DNA of 64,000 nucleotides, from NCBI GenBank assembly GCA_905147135.1, contig LR990049.1, forward strand, positions 16,385,428-16,449,427, given 5' to 3'. The position numbers and the translations under genes were made by a program. Of this stretch, positions 27,501 through 39,500 are shown one piece after another (position 1 is the stretch's first letter; each line of letters opens with the position of its first letter). Below the pieces are notes generated by a model. The model was not told the DNA's origin. It saw nothing but the letters and a program-made list of their open reading frames with translations, and did no database searches. Source of the stretch: Blastobasis lacticolella. Lineage: Eukaryota; Arthropoda; Insecta; Lepidoptera; Blastobasidae.

Positions 27501-30500
27501 TGCTGCCAACTTTCCAGCCTATGGAAACTCTAGATCTTTTGCCTCGGAAATATTAGTCGCCTTGTACTACACCTGCGAGTGTAACGGGTTGATGCTTTTC
27601 TACTCTGCCGGACACCGCACGGCTAAATAATAATGTCACAATGATAAAGGAAGCTTTTTATCGCTCTAATGAGCCGTTTTCAAGAGTAGCTTCATAACAG
27701 TTCTCATAGATGGCGGGTCTTCACGACTGAAACATTATTAGAATCTCTTGGCTGTAGGGTATTGAATTAATTTACTAGAGATCCGCTAATTCAACGGTTT
27801 TTAGATGTTAGTGCTCCTTGGTGCTCAACTTAAGATTAGTAGGGTAGCACTATAGCAAATATTAGCTGGCTTCATTTGTTTTGAGGCAATGAATTTTGAA
27901 AGTCACACATATGATTTGCCATACAACAAAAATAATCCCACATAGCCAAAAGATTATAATAATGCATTGAACGTAAGAGCGCGCCATCTATAGAAATTGT
28001 TAGGAAACTAATTTTGAAAACGGCTCATTAATTTAAAATCTTTAAATAAATATAATTCAATTTTAGAAATAGCAAAGTATGTCTCTCAGTCTACTGTTTT
28101 AAGTCATTTTAAAGTTTTATCAAGTTATTACGAAATCATGCGTAAACTCTGAGGTGCCAATAATTCATGAGACTTACCGGCACAATGCTCGACGAACTCT
28201 TCAGTGAGTGGAATAGTGAAGTCTTGCTTGTGATCGAAGCGGAACGAGACCTGACAAAAATGCCATTATTGTAAGGTATTTCGAAGTGTCTTAAAACCAT
28301 ATTACTAATTAAAGTACACTGTATAATCGACGGTAAATAATGTCAGTTTCGGCTATATATTATATTTTATGATGTTTGAGAATTCTAGTTCAAACTACTT
28401 ATTTTTAACACATCCGTCGACCATTTCATGTATTATAAGGTGTCATTGCAGCACACGCTGTTAAATACAGCAGTAAGAGTACAATATGGAGTTCTTCAAG
28501 AAAGGGGTGAAAAGGTTTTTACGGGGTCGGCAAAGCGTGGCTGATGCCCTGGTATTGCAAACGTCCATAGGCTGCGGTAAATGCTTACCATCAGGCAGGT
28601 CGCAAGCTTGTTTTTCACCTGATGGAAAGCGGTCACCGCCGCCGACGGACATCAGCAACACCAGGGGCGCTACCAATGCGTTGCCCGCCTCTAAGGAGAC
28701 CTCTAATATACCTTTTGAACGATCCATGTCACAGTCCAAAGTAAACACTGCAGCTTGTTTGCCACCTTAGTGGTATAAAAAAATAATAATGCGTGCCCTC
28801 TCCTCTAAAAACAATTTTTTTCGTAACGCGTGCTCTCTCCTCTCAAAACAAATGTTTCTTTCCTCATTACTTCAAACGCGTGCCCTCTCCTCTGAAACCC
28901 AATATATTTTTCCTCATTTTTGTACCTTGTAACCTACCTGCGGCTGGTGCCTCGGCGAGGCGGGGGGCACGGGCGGCGCGGGGGGCGGGGTGTCGGCGGA
29001 CACGTGCGGGGGGACCACCACCGGCTCGCCGGCGCCCCACAGCGAGTACTGGCAGAACACGAAGTGAGACAGCGACGGGGGCAGGCCGCTCGCCTGCTTT
29101 ATCGCCACGCGGATCGTCACCTGGGTGTGGGACAACGAAGAAATGTGAATAAGCCTGTGTTGCTTTAGGCGCAACTACGCGATAACAGAGCCTAAATTAA
29201 AGTAATTTTGATACTGTTTTCCAATTTGCCTACAAAGCTATCGCGTCGAAAACCAGAGACTCTATTTTTCAATCGCTCACCTCGATTCGATCGGTTTTAA
29301 ATTTTGATTTTCGATATGAAAAATTCAATATTTTTCCAACCACAAGAGTACAGTTAAAAAATGGGTAAAATCATCATCATGTACCAAAATATCGAATTTT
29401 TCATGCCGAAAATTGAAATCCGCTTGCAACCACGCGAGCACTCGCCTTCCACCTGTCTTTTCTGTCTAGCATCTTACCGCGAATGTGAAAGAGACAGGTA
29501 GACTACCATAGACCAACTGTACAGCCAATAGCTCCAGTAATTTGGGACCACTGTCTTTTGGGGCCCCGCCTTGCCTGCCCCAAGCCTTTACAACTAGCCA
29601 GTCCAGCTACTCTCATCCTTTCATGGCAACCGGCAGAGGGGCTTGGCTTGGCTCTCATATCTAATCACAGCTCAGTATAGTCGCATCAAAATACCTTAAC
29701 GTAACGTGCATCGAAATGAGGTGGATTCGCAGTGAAGATCTTGCGCGGTAACGTGTATCGAATAGTGGTGGATTCGCAGTGAAGATCTTTAGCGGTAACG
29801 TGCATCGAAATATGGTGGCTTCGCAGTAAAGATCTTTCACTATAACTATCTTGTAAGTAACGCATTCTTCGATGTTTCGTTCATCGAGATTACATATTAC
29901 ACTCATTAGCGGAGTGTCAGTAGACTCATACCTGCTGTGTGGCAGAATCGGTGACATCATCCTCGTCCCGAATATCGCCCGAACTGTCCGACGCGGCCTC
30001 GCAGATCCTATCCTGCGGGAATTGGCCCGACACGCGGCTAAGCTCCACCTGTGATATGAAGATAAATAATAAATAAATATTCGTGGACAAATTCATACAG
30101 CTAGATAACTGATATACTACTTAAATACTTTTTTGAAATACATACTTATTATACATAGAACACTAGACCCGTAACAGAAATTAAAATTTATCATTTCAAT
30201 TTCTGCCCGGCCGGGAATCGAACCCGGGACCTCTTGCGTGGCAGAACCCGGCATGTTGATCATTGAACCACTCTGATGATAGTTTAATACTTTGCTGAGA
30301 ATCACAATATCAAAGAGCCAGGCACGGTGCTAACAAACGCCACGAGATGAGTCGTGCGCACAGCTGTATGGCCGTCTAAATATACTATACGCGTGTGCGC
30401 GGGCCATAGCCGATCGAGTCCGATAGAGTTTGTATGGACCGGCCAAATGAGTCCGAGTGCACTCGCGTAACGCCAATTACGACCCAAATGTCGAGGCGGT

Positions 30501-33500
30501 CGCAGCGAACGAGTTAAAAGAGCTCAGTTTCACGTACGATGTGAGATATGTATTGCTCATAGAAAAAGGAAAATTTTTGTGTCACGCCTTTTGGAAAGCA
30601 GAGCGACGTTAACAATTATTTATGTGGTGCAAAAATGGACCTTATTCTATGAGCAATACATTCAACTTCGATTTGCTCTCACGCTTTTCGGTTCTGAATT
30701 TAGACGACTGAATTTAACCAAATGTAACAAGCGCATTAGTCGTACTGAGACTAATCATCTTTCTAGAATAAATAAATAAATAATTATCTTGGCGTTAATG
30801 TCCCGGTTGTGCTCTCGCGCACGAGGGCCCGGGGTCCGCCTTCACCATGATCCCGGATTTGGCAGATCAGGTTATTACAGTGGTGCCATCTGACCTCTGT
30901 GACCCTGCTACCAGGGAAACCTGCCCAAATTTTATCATTGTTGGCTACACATTCAGTTGCCTGAACTTGTGCAGATTTCATCACGATGTTTTCCTGCATC
31001 TTTCTAGAATATTCTACTTTAACCTGCCTATCTAGGTTTACCATACCTGTAGCCTGCCAGCGACCTCTCCCTGCTGGCTGATGATGGGCGTGTGGTAATC
31101 CAGTGTGACGTCATGGAATAGCGCTTCCAAGAACACGTTGGCCACCCCAATCAGGTTGTGGTTCTCTTGCGACTCGTAAAAGGGGTCCACTGCTGTTATC
31201 TCGCTCGGTTCCTGGGGGGAGACAGAGAGAGGTGATGTTATTAGGGTTGAGTGACTCACTCTATTATAATCGCATTGTTTTAAAATAAAGTATGAATTGT
31301 AGGTTAGCGTGTCAAAAAGTTTAATTTTTTATAGACACTCAATTTAAACCTGTTGTTTTTATTTTGTACCTAATTGTCATGTCGTGGTGTCTATGTTTTT
31401 TTTTATATTATGACAAGAAAGGCATTTGACCGCCATCTCATCTGTTGGTAAGTGACGATGCGACCGAAGATGGAGCATGCCCGTCTTGGAACAGCCCATT
31501 CACTCTAGCCTTGAAGGCATCCAGATTACATTGATCAGGGAACACACTCGCAGGCAACGCGTTCCACTCCTTAGCCGTACGCATTATAAAGGTCGAGCCA
31601 AAGCGGCTCGTGCGGATTGCTGGAAGATCCACGACATAAGGATGAAGCGCTCGCCCGGATCACGTCTCCCGATGCCGGAAAGGGGCCGGCGGAATGAGGT
31701 CGTGTGTAATAAATGCTTCTTCCTTTCTTCTTTTTAAAGGAAGGATGTAACATGCAAATCCAGTGACAAACAAACAAGCAAATATACCACGCATTGATAC
31801 CCCTGCGGCCGTACCGCCTATCTGATAGTACGCCGCCACCTTGATCCAATTGAGTAGGGACCAATCGCAGCAAGGCAGAGCCAGAGCTGCCTCTACCTTG
31901 CTGCGATTTGGCTCTGCTAAACTGGAGCAAGATGTCGACGTACTATCGAAGAAAGGCGGTACGGTCCCAGGGGTATCACCAATGCGTAAGTTTGCTTGTT
32001 TGTTTGCCACTGTAGTTGTATAAAATTTCCTTCTTTTAGAAAAGAAAGAAAGAAACAGCCGACAACTTCCCATCAGCTGACCCACTTTCCCATTTATCTA
32101 GACGACAAAAAAAACCTCTACCCACCTCTACATCATCATCCCGTTCATGTCTCTGCCGCCACTCGTCGTACATGTCCCTCATGTCCACGAGTTTGTTGTC
32201 CAACTTCTCCATGGACCAGACCTGGCCGCCGCGGCTGGGCCGACGCACCATTATGGCCGGCTCGGAGACGAATGCGCCACGCTGGGAAGGCAACAATATT
32301 CGTGTAAATAAATTGTCATTTAAATCGGGTTTTTCACCACTAAAAATAATCTAAGCCGTGGCGACAAACGTGTAGTGTACTCGTACAACCACGAAAGTCT
32401 TAGAACAATACGCGTGTAAATAAATTCTCAACGGAACAGGCCCCACATGCCGTCTCTTTCTCATGACATAGTGAAAAAGAAAGACGGCATGTGACTTTTG
32501 GCTGCGGTTACGTTTACGTTTAGCTGTAAAGAGCACTACAGCAGGCAATTGTTTCGTAGCGATTCTATTGCAACTGTCAGTACTTGTCGGCTATATTCGG
32601 CCATCGCAGTGTTCGCAGTACTGCATCGATTTACCAGCGACACTAGCGCTAATCGAGCGTAGCCGACAAGTTCTGATTTATACATGCAATAGCATCGCTT
32701 ACGAAGCGATTGGCATCTCGGTTAGATTCCAAAGCAGAACAGAAATAGATGTTCCTAGCTTTTTGCCTTAGACTTCGCCAGCGTAAAATTCGGTTACTAT
32801 TTTTCTGATCAGTTCCCGTCAGAAACAAATTGAATTTTGGGAAAAAGTATATTATATCTTACTCACTGATAATGTAGCTTTCTTAAGATTTTTAAAATCG
32901 GATAAATCGTTATTGAGTCCATCCATTACAAACAAAGAAAATATTTTCTGTTGTTAATATCTTGGCGCTCAACCTTGAGCTGCCCTAGCGAATCCTAACA
33001 GGTGTCGGCAATAAGCACAAAAAAAAAATTCATACCTTCCTATTAGGACTCAAATTCTGCGGCGGTATCTGCAGCGTGACACTGAACCGGGTGTTCCTCC
33101 TCATCTCCTCCGCTAAGAAATTAGCTTCTTGCACTAGAGCGTTGGCTCTCAAAATGTCCGCTTTGAGTCGTCCCAGCGAGCGCTTGAACGTGTCATCGCG
33201 TTCCGCCGCCCAGCGCTCGACCCGGGCCGCTGTGGTGGGGGTGCAGGCTGTCATCTTGCCTGGGGAGTCGAAGGGAAATGTGAAAGTGGCTGACAGACAT
33301 GCAAGTAAGTACGCAATTTGTGGCTCGGCGACCATGCTTGCTCGTCTGTCAGCCTAAGTACGCGTACTTTAAAACCGCCGAGTAAGTTTGTCGACGATCC
33401 AACATTTTTGATTTTTGCTCGTAGCTCGCGGCTCGCGACTTCGACTCGCGCGTCTATCAGCACCGCGAGTGCGAGCCGATATTTTTTGTGATATATCTCG

Positions 33501-36500
33501 TGCAGTTGTGTTTGTGCATAAAAGTAGTTTAAATTTAACTAACTTAAAAGTTTAATAGTTTTCCGTTGCGAATGTGACTGATTTTTAAAGCTATTGACGA
33601 CTCGAATTATTTACGGAATTCATAAAAAAGCAAGCCGGATATGTTCGTGAACTTAAAGACCGCGTACTTTATGTTAGTACGTCTATCACCTTCGCCGAGC
33701 CGACTAAGTTCGCGTACTTAAAAATCGCGTACTTTAAGCTCGTATGTGTGTCGCCTACTTTAGAGAGCTAAAAGAGTTAGATACTGGCCGATACTTTGCA
33801 GAGGCTCGCTGGGGCATGACAGCCTGTGTAGAGAATTAAGCTAACGACTAATGCTTCGCAACAACGAATGCGAATTCCTTGGCTGCCTCTAGAGAATTGG
33901 TTTGTAATAAAAGATTTATCGATATCGAATAATAAATAAATTATTCTGAAATTAGTTCGGTTCAGTTTTTAATATTTTTTGTGTAAATTGCTTCTTCTAC
34001 ATATTTATTTATTTAATTGATTTACTTGCCTAATTTGAGTGGGTCGTATGTGTATGGTGGATATGGCGTCGTCGGCGACAGTATATTCCTGAGTTGCTGG
34101 AACTGTCTTTCGTATTCTTGTCTCTGTTTCTCGAGTGCAACTGAAAAAAAATATGCAAACATCCATAAAATAACGAGCTATGTTCTAGTATTATCACCAA
34201 TCTTTGAAGACCAATAATGGCATTCATTATCAAACAGGATTTTAAAACATTTTGCGTTTGACATAAGTCAGGATTGACGTACAGGCGTGAAGAAAGCACC
34301 TAGGGAACAGCTGTTGCTGCGCCAACACTTTTGATGGCAATCCCATTTTATGAGATCTACACTGAACCTTATAAACTACACATAAAGCGTATATTCGGTC
34401 ATCCTCTTTGCCCCGCTCGTGCTGCCTCACCAGCCTTGAGATGGCAGTCTTTATGTGGTCATACATGATCTCGTCGCGCGAATTTAAGAACATGAAAACG
34501 GACCTTATAGCATTTTCATAAAGCACGTAATCGCTCACCCTGTTTATCCTCTTCGTGTTGCCTCTCCAGCCTTGAGATGGCAGTCTGTATGGGGTCGTTG
34601 CTGAGCTCGTTGAGCATAATCTCGTCGCGCGCGAAATTGTAGTCAATCGGCTGCGCGGGAGTCTGTGGCTCGGAGGCTGCGGAAGCTGAAAAGTGTGGAA
34701 AGAATCATATGAGTTTTACATTCTAAATAACGTAAACTATACAGAGTGAAGGTAGAATATGGTAAAGAACACGTCCAAAGCAGACATTCAGGCGAAATAG
34801 GCGCGAGTTCGTCGGACTGCGGAAATGGCCCGGATTCATCTATATATCTATGGTCAAGTATAAGCCGTGGAATTCCATTACTTTTCTCATGAGAAAAGTT
34901 ATTAAAATCTTTGGCTATGGCATAGTACACCCATACCATGAAGCTATGAGTGTAGAGCCCTACAAAGGCTCACCTAATAATTACAACACGCGCACTTTCA
35001 TCGCGCAATAATCAAATTGCTACACATCAGCGCAATGAATAAGAAAAGTGGTACAGTTTTTAGCCTCGATCACGGAGGTATAAAGCTTTGGGCCTATTTT
35101 ATGTTATACGGCAGACAAACAGTCAAGCGGGCCACCTGATGGAAAGCCGCCGTTACTGCTGAACAGCCATGCTGCTTCACATCGATACGCCACGAAGGCC
35201 CAAGATAAATGATTAAATTCGTAGCAAAGAAAAACACTCACTAGTCTGTTTAGGACAGTTGACCCTGAAGAAGTGATGGTTGCCCCACAGTATCCGGTCT
35301 GCATGGCCCAACACCACCCTTGAGATGACCGGTGCCCCGTTCACAAAGCACCTTGCCCCGTTCACTGGTTCCATATGCAAGATGCCACCTTCGACCAGTA
35401 GCAGGCAATGCTGGGGCTGGATGCCGAGACCTGACAGTTGGATGTCTGCTGAGCTGTCTGCGCCTACTAGTGTGCGTTGCTGGAAGGTAAAGTGGTGGGT
35501 TAGAGATAAAGGTTTTAGGCAAAGATTGCCACTCAATATATCACTCCCGTGGCCGTATGGTGTCCGACAGAGTAGAATAGCACCAACCCCTTAAGCTCTT
35601 GGGTGTCGTACAAGGCGACTAATGTTTTCGAGGCAAAAGATCAAAAGTCTCCGTAGTCTGGAAAATGGTCAGCAGCATTTTCCATTGTTATATGTAGACA
35701 CTGCGATCTCCAACCCGCCTGCCAAGCGTGGAGATTATGGCAATTACCTCCCCTTTCGTGGGAGAGGCCCTAAGTCCTGCAGTGGACTGTTACGGGTTGT
35801 GATGATGATATCACTCCCGGGCACGACATAAAGCAAAGGCTGATTTTAAAAGAAGGATGGATTACAAATACCCAAATATCCTGCTCTTGGCAAGTGACTT
35901 TGTGTGCTTACTCGTATACGTCCATGAAACCCACGATAGGTCAATGTGTAGGGCTACAAATTTCAAGCATTTATGGAACGGGTAAATAAAATTGATAAGG
36001 TCAATGCTATCTGCTATCAAAGCTCTGATATTTTTTAAGTTTTAAGATCCACTAACCAAGCAATAGCTTCATACAGCAGTGCGTCCCATCTAGTCCGAGT
36101 CACCACTGAGGGCTTACGCGATTCCAATAAGCAACCGAAAACAAGCTATCATTAGCAGTTGTTTCTGTCCAATAACAAACCGCGTTTCAAAAATAGATTG
36201 CCAAGTGACGCCATCTGGTGGATATTGTAATTGCGAAAACTCTCTTCACTTACAATCGCCCCATACGACCTCTACAGACCTCTACGAAGCCACTAAAGTC
36301 AGGCCAGTTTTTGGGCGTCTAAAATATAATGCATTTTGCCATCGATTCGCTAAGAAGAACATCACTCCATAAGCTCACCTTCAAGTAATAAACCAGCAAC
36401 TCGTTCAGCGAGGGATCAGCGTTTAAGTTGACCAGGTAGTACTTGTTCTTCTCCACTTTGATACCCCGCGCCTGCACGCTGATGCCCATTTTCTCCAAGG

Positions 36501-39500
36501 CGTGTTGTCGCTCGCTCTGGACTCGACCTGGGGATATGGGTGTAAGTTGTGGATTATGGGTATTGTTATGTAAAAAAAATCTTGGCGTTAATGTTCCCGG
36601 TTGTGATCTCGCAAACGAGGGCCTGGGGTCCGCCTTGTGTTTGAGTGTTAATACGATCCTGTTTTCAGTAGAAAAGTGTTCTTATTTGTTTTGACACGTT
36701 ATTAAGAAGGGGTGGCGGATTTTTAGGAAAGAATAAGGGCTCTATTAGGCCTATGGAGTCCGATACTACCGCCATATATCTCTCAATAAACAATAATTAT
36801 TTGTCATGTTGTGTTCCGTTTTGAAGAATAAAGTGGTTCACAGTCGTTTGTGCGCAATTAGTCCAAAATTATTTTTCGTGTTTGGTTCAATTAGCAGTTG
36901 GTCCAAATCGCGTTAGTCAAAATGTTGCAGATTGATGTGATGTTGCCTCAAGATTGAACTTTGCGATAATCCTAAGCGCATGAATAGTAAATATTATGGG
37001 CGATAGCTACCGCTGTCCGTCATGTGGTGTCTGCCCATTTATCACCGAGTAGATAAACAGTTGTTACCTGTCTCAACGAGTTTCTCCTCCCAGGTTCGTG
37101 ACATCTCCTTCATGAGGTGTTCGCTTTGCGCCAGCTTCTCGTGCACGTCCTCACCCATTGGCGAACCCTGGATACGTTAAGAAATGATACATTAATACAA
37201 TGCCGCTGATGATCATTTAAATCATAAAGATGTATCTACAGCCAGAACACAGAGGAAGTACAGTATATTCAACAACATACCACAGCACCCTCAACCGGCG
37301 TAAATATATGAGAAGATATATAAATATGGAGGCAAGAGAGATATCGTATCGTCTGGCACTCGAAAGACACCTCCCCATGATACGGACGTGCATATGCATG
37401 TAGAGCTCGTCTAGTCTAAAATGACGCGCCCCACTACTAAGTTGATTTCGATGTGTGAGTGCAAATATTGATAACGACACTTCATCTGTGTGGGAGCCAA
37501 TGAACGACGCGTGCTCCTACGTTTGAATTTCACCGGCAACTGAATGACCAATTACAACGGCATTTGTATATGTATTGCGTCCATATTTTAAACTTGCTTG
37601 TGTGCGTTAATGCGATAGTGGGGAGCGTCATTTTAGATTAGACGACCTCTACGTATGTATCATACATAATCATCTTGGCGTCAATGCCCCGGTTGTATTT
37701 TGCTTACGAGAGCCCTGGGCCCTTGATCATGATCAAGGGAAATGGCACGGCAGGTAATTACAATAGAGCGACTGCCGTCTGAGTTCTGTGCTGTTGTTGT
37801 GACTGTTAACAGAGGGAACCTGACTAGATTCCGACCAGAGTCGCCTGATACATACCGTAGCATATTTGAGCATCTCCTTGAGCGCCTCGACCTCCTGCCG
37901 CAGCTCCCGTATGATCCTCGCGTTGGGGTCCTCGTTCACGACAGCGTGGTTCACGATTCGCTTCGCGCGGTCCGCGTACCGTAGCGTGGACAAGGTCTCC
38001 TCGTAGTTGTCTGCCGCCGGGGAGACTGTTGCTACCTGGGGTGGGAGATTGGGGGTTTAAGCGTAGGTTTCACATATAAATAAGAATAAATCAATATGCT
38101 TGGGCAGCTCACACAAAGCCATCTAGCGCCAAAGTAAACAATGCATGTGTTATAAGTTCTAGACAACTGATAAACTACGTGCATACTTTTAAATACATAT
38201 TTATTATAGATATAATACCCAGATCCGTAACAGATATTAAAATTAATAATTTCAATTTCTGCTCGGCCGGGTATCGAGCCCGGGACACTCAGGTCGACAA
38301 ATTTTATGTAACCTTTTATGTAGTACGTTCTTTTAAGGGTTTAACGGTTTTAATGTATGTTTGTGCAATTGGCCGTTATTAAATATATCCTTTTTAGAGT
38401 TAAATGGATTTCTACATGTTACTAATATAAAACAAAGCAATGGAAAAGAAAAGTATTAAAATCATATCGCGTTTGGATACTGCAGGAAAAACACCACCTA
38501 TCTCACCCCGTGCTGACTGCGCTATGGCAGAAGTGCGAATACATCAGAAAGAGATATTGAAAATCCTGCGGAGTCTGGACGTGAACAAGGCTAGTGGACC
38601 AGATGGTATACCGGCAATAGTCCTGCGTAGTTGTGCCCCCGAGCTGTCTCCTGTTCTCACGCGCCTGTATCGCCTCTCACTTGAGACTGGTATTGTACCT
38701 AAGTCGTGGAAGCTTGCCAATGTGCAGCCCGTGCCAAAAAAAGGCAGCCGTGCCGACCCTTCCAATTACCGCCCTATTTCGGTCACTTCCATACTCTGTA
38801 AGATTATGGAACGTGCGCTAAACAATAAACTCCTTGCGCATCTTGAAGGTAACGATCTCCTCAGCGATCACCAGTACGGATTCCGCCGTGGTCGGTCTAC
38901 TGGGGACCTTCTGGTGTATGCCACACAATTATGGAGTGAGGCCATTGAGAGACATGGCGAGGCCATTGCTGTGTCTCTTGATATTTCTAAGGCCTTTGAC
39001 AGGGTTTGGCATGCTTGCCTTCTAAGCAAGCTTCCTTCATTTGGTATTCCTGTTGGCTTTTGCACCTGGATATCAGATTTTTTGAGTGAACGTTCAATCC
39101 GTGTAGTTATCGATGGCTACTCGTCTAATCTCCAGGCTATCGACGCGGGAGTTCCTCAGGGATCTGTACTGTCCGCGACTTTATTCCTGCTGCATATTAA
39201 CAATCTGCTTGTACCAGGTACCTTTGGGTATGCAGATGACAGCACGGTAACGGATAGATATCTGTCAGAGGCAAAAGCCAGCAGGGACGATATTCAGTCT
39301 TGTCGAGAGGCCATGGTTGATCGTTTGGACATAGCTCTCAAGGCAGTTTCTGATTGGGGCGATGCCAATCTGGTGGCGTTCAACGCAACCAAAACTCAGG
39401 CGTGTTTGTTTTCCGCCAAAAGGAGTCCATTCCATCTTACTCCAACTTTTCGGGATGTTCCTGTGGAAATTACCGACAACCTACAGCTTCTTGGTGTTGA

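Noticed and set aside
30190..30285. A tRNA gene on the minus strand
   Set aside because: The good B-box ggttcgattcccggc belongs to SINE-2, and the body repeats at 25510, 38100 and 49640.
32449..32497. catgccgtctctttctc inverted repeat as a miRNA
   Set aside because: The arms pair with at least one mismatch and unequal A runs, and it lies beside MITE-2; a small transposon end or chance is more likely.
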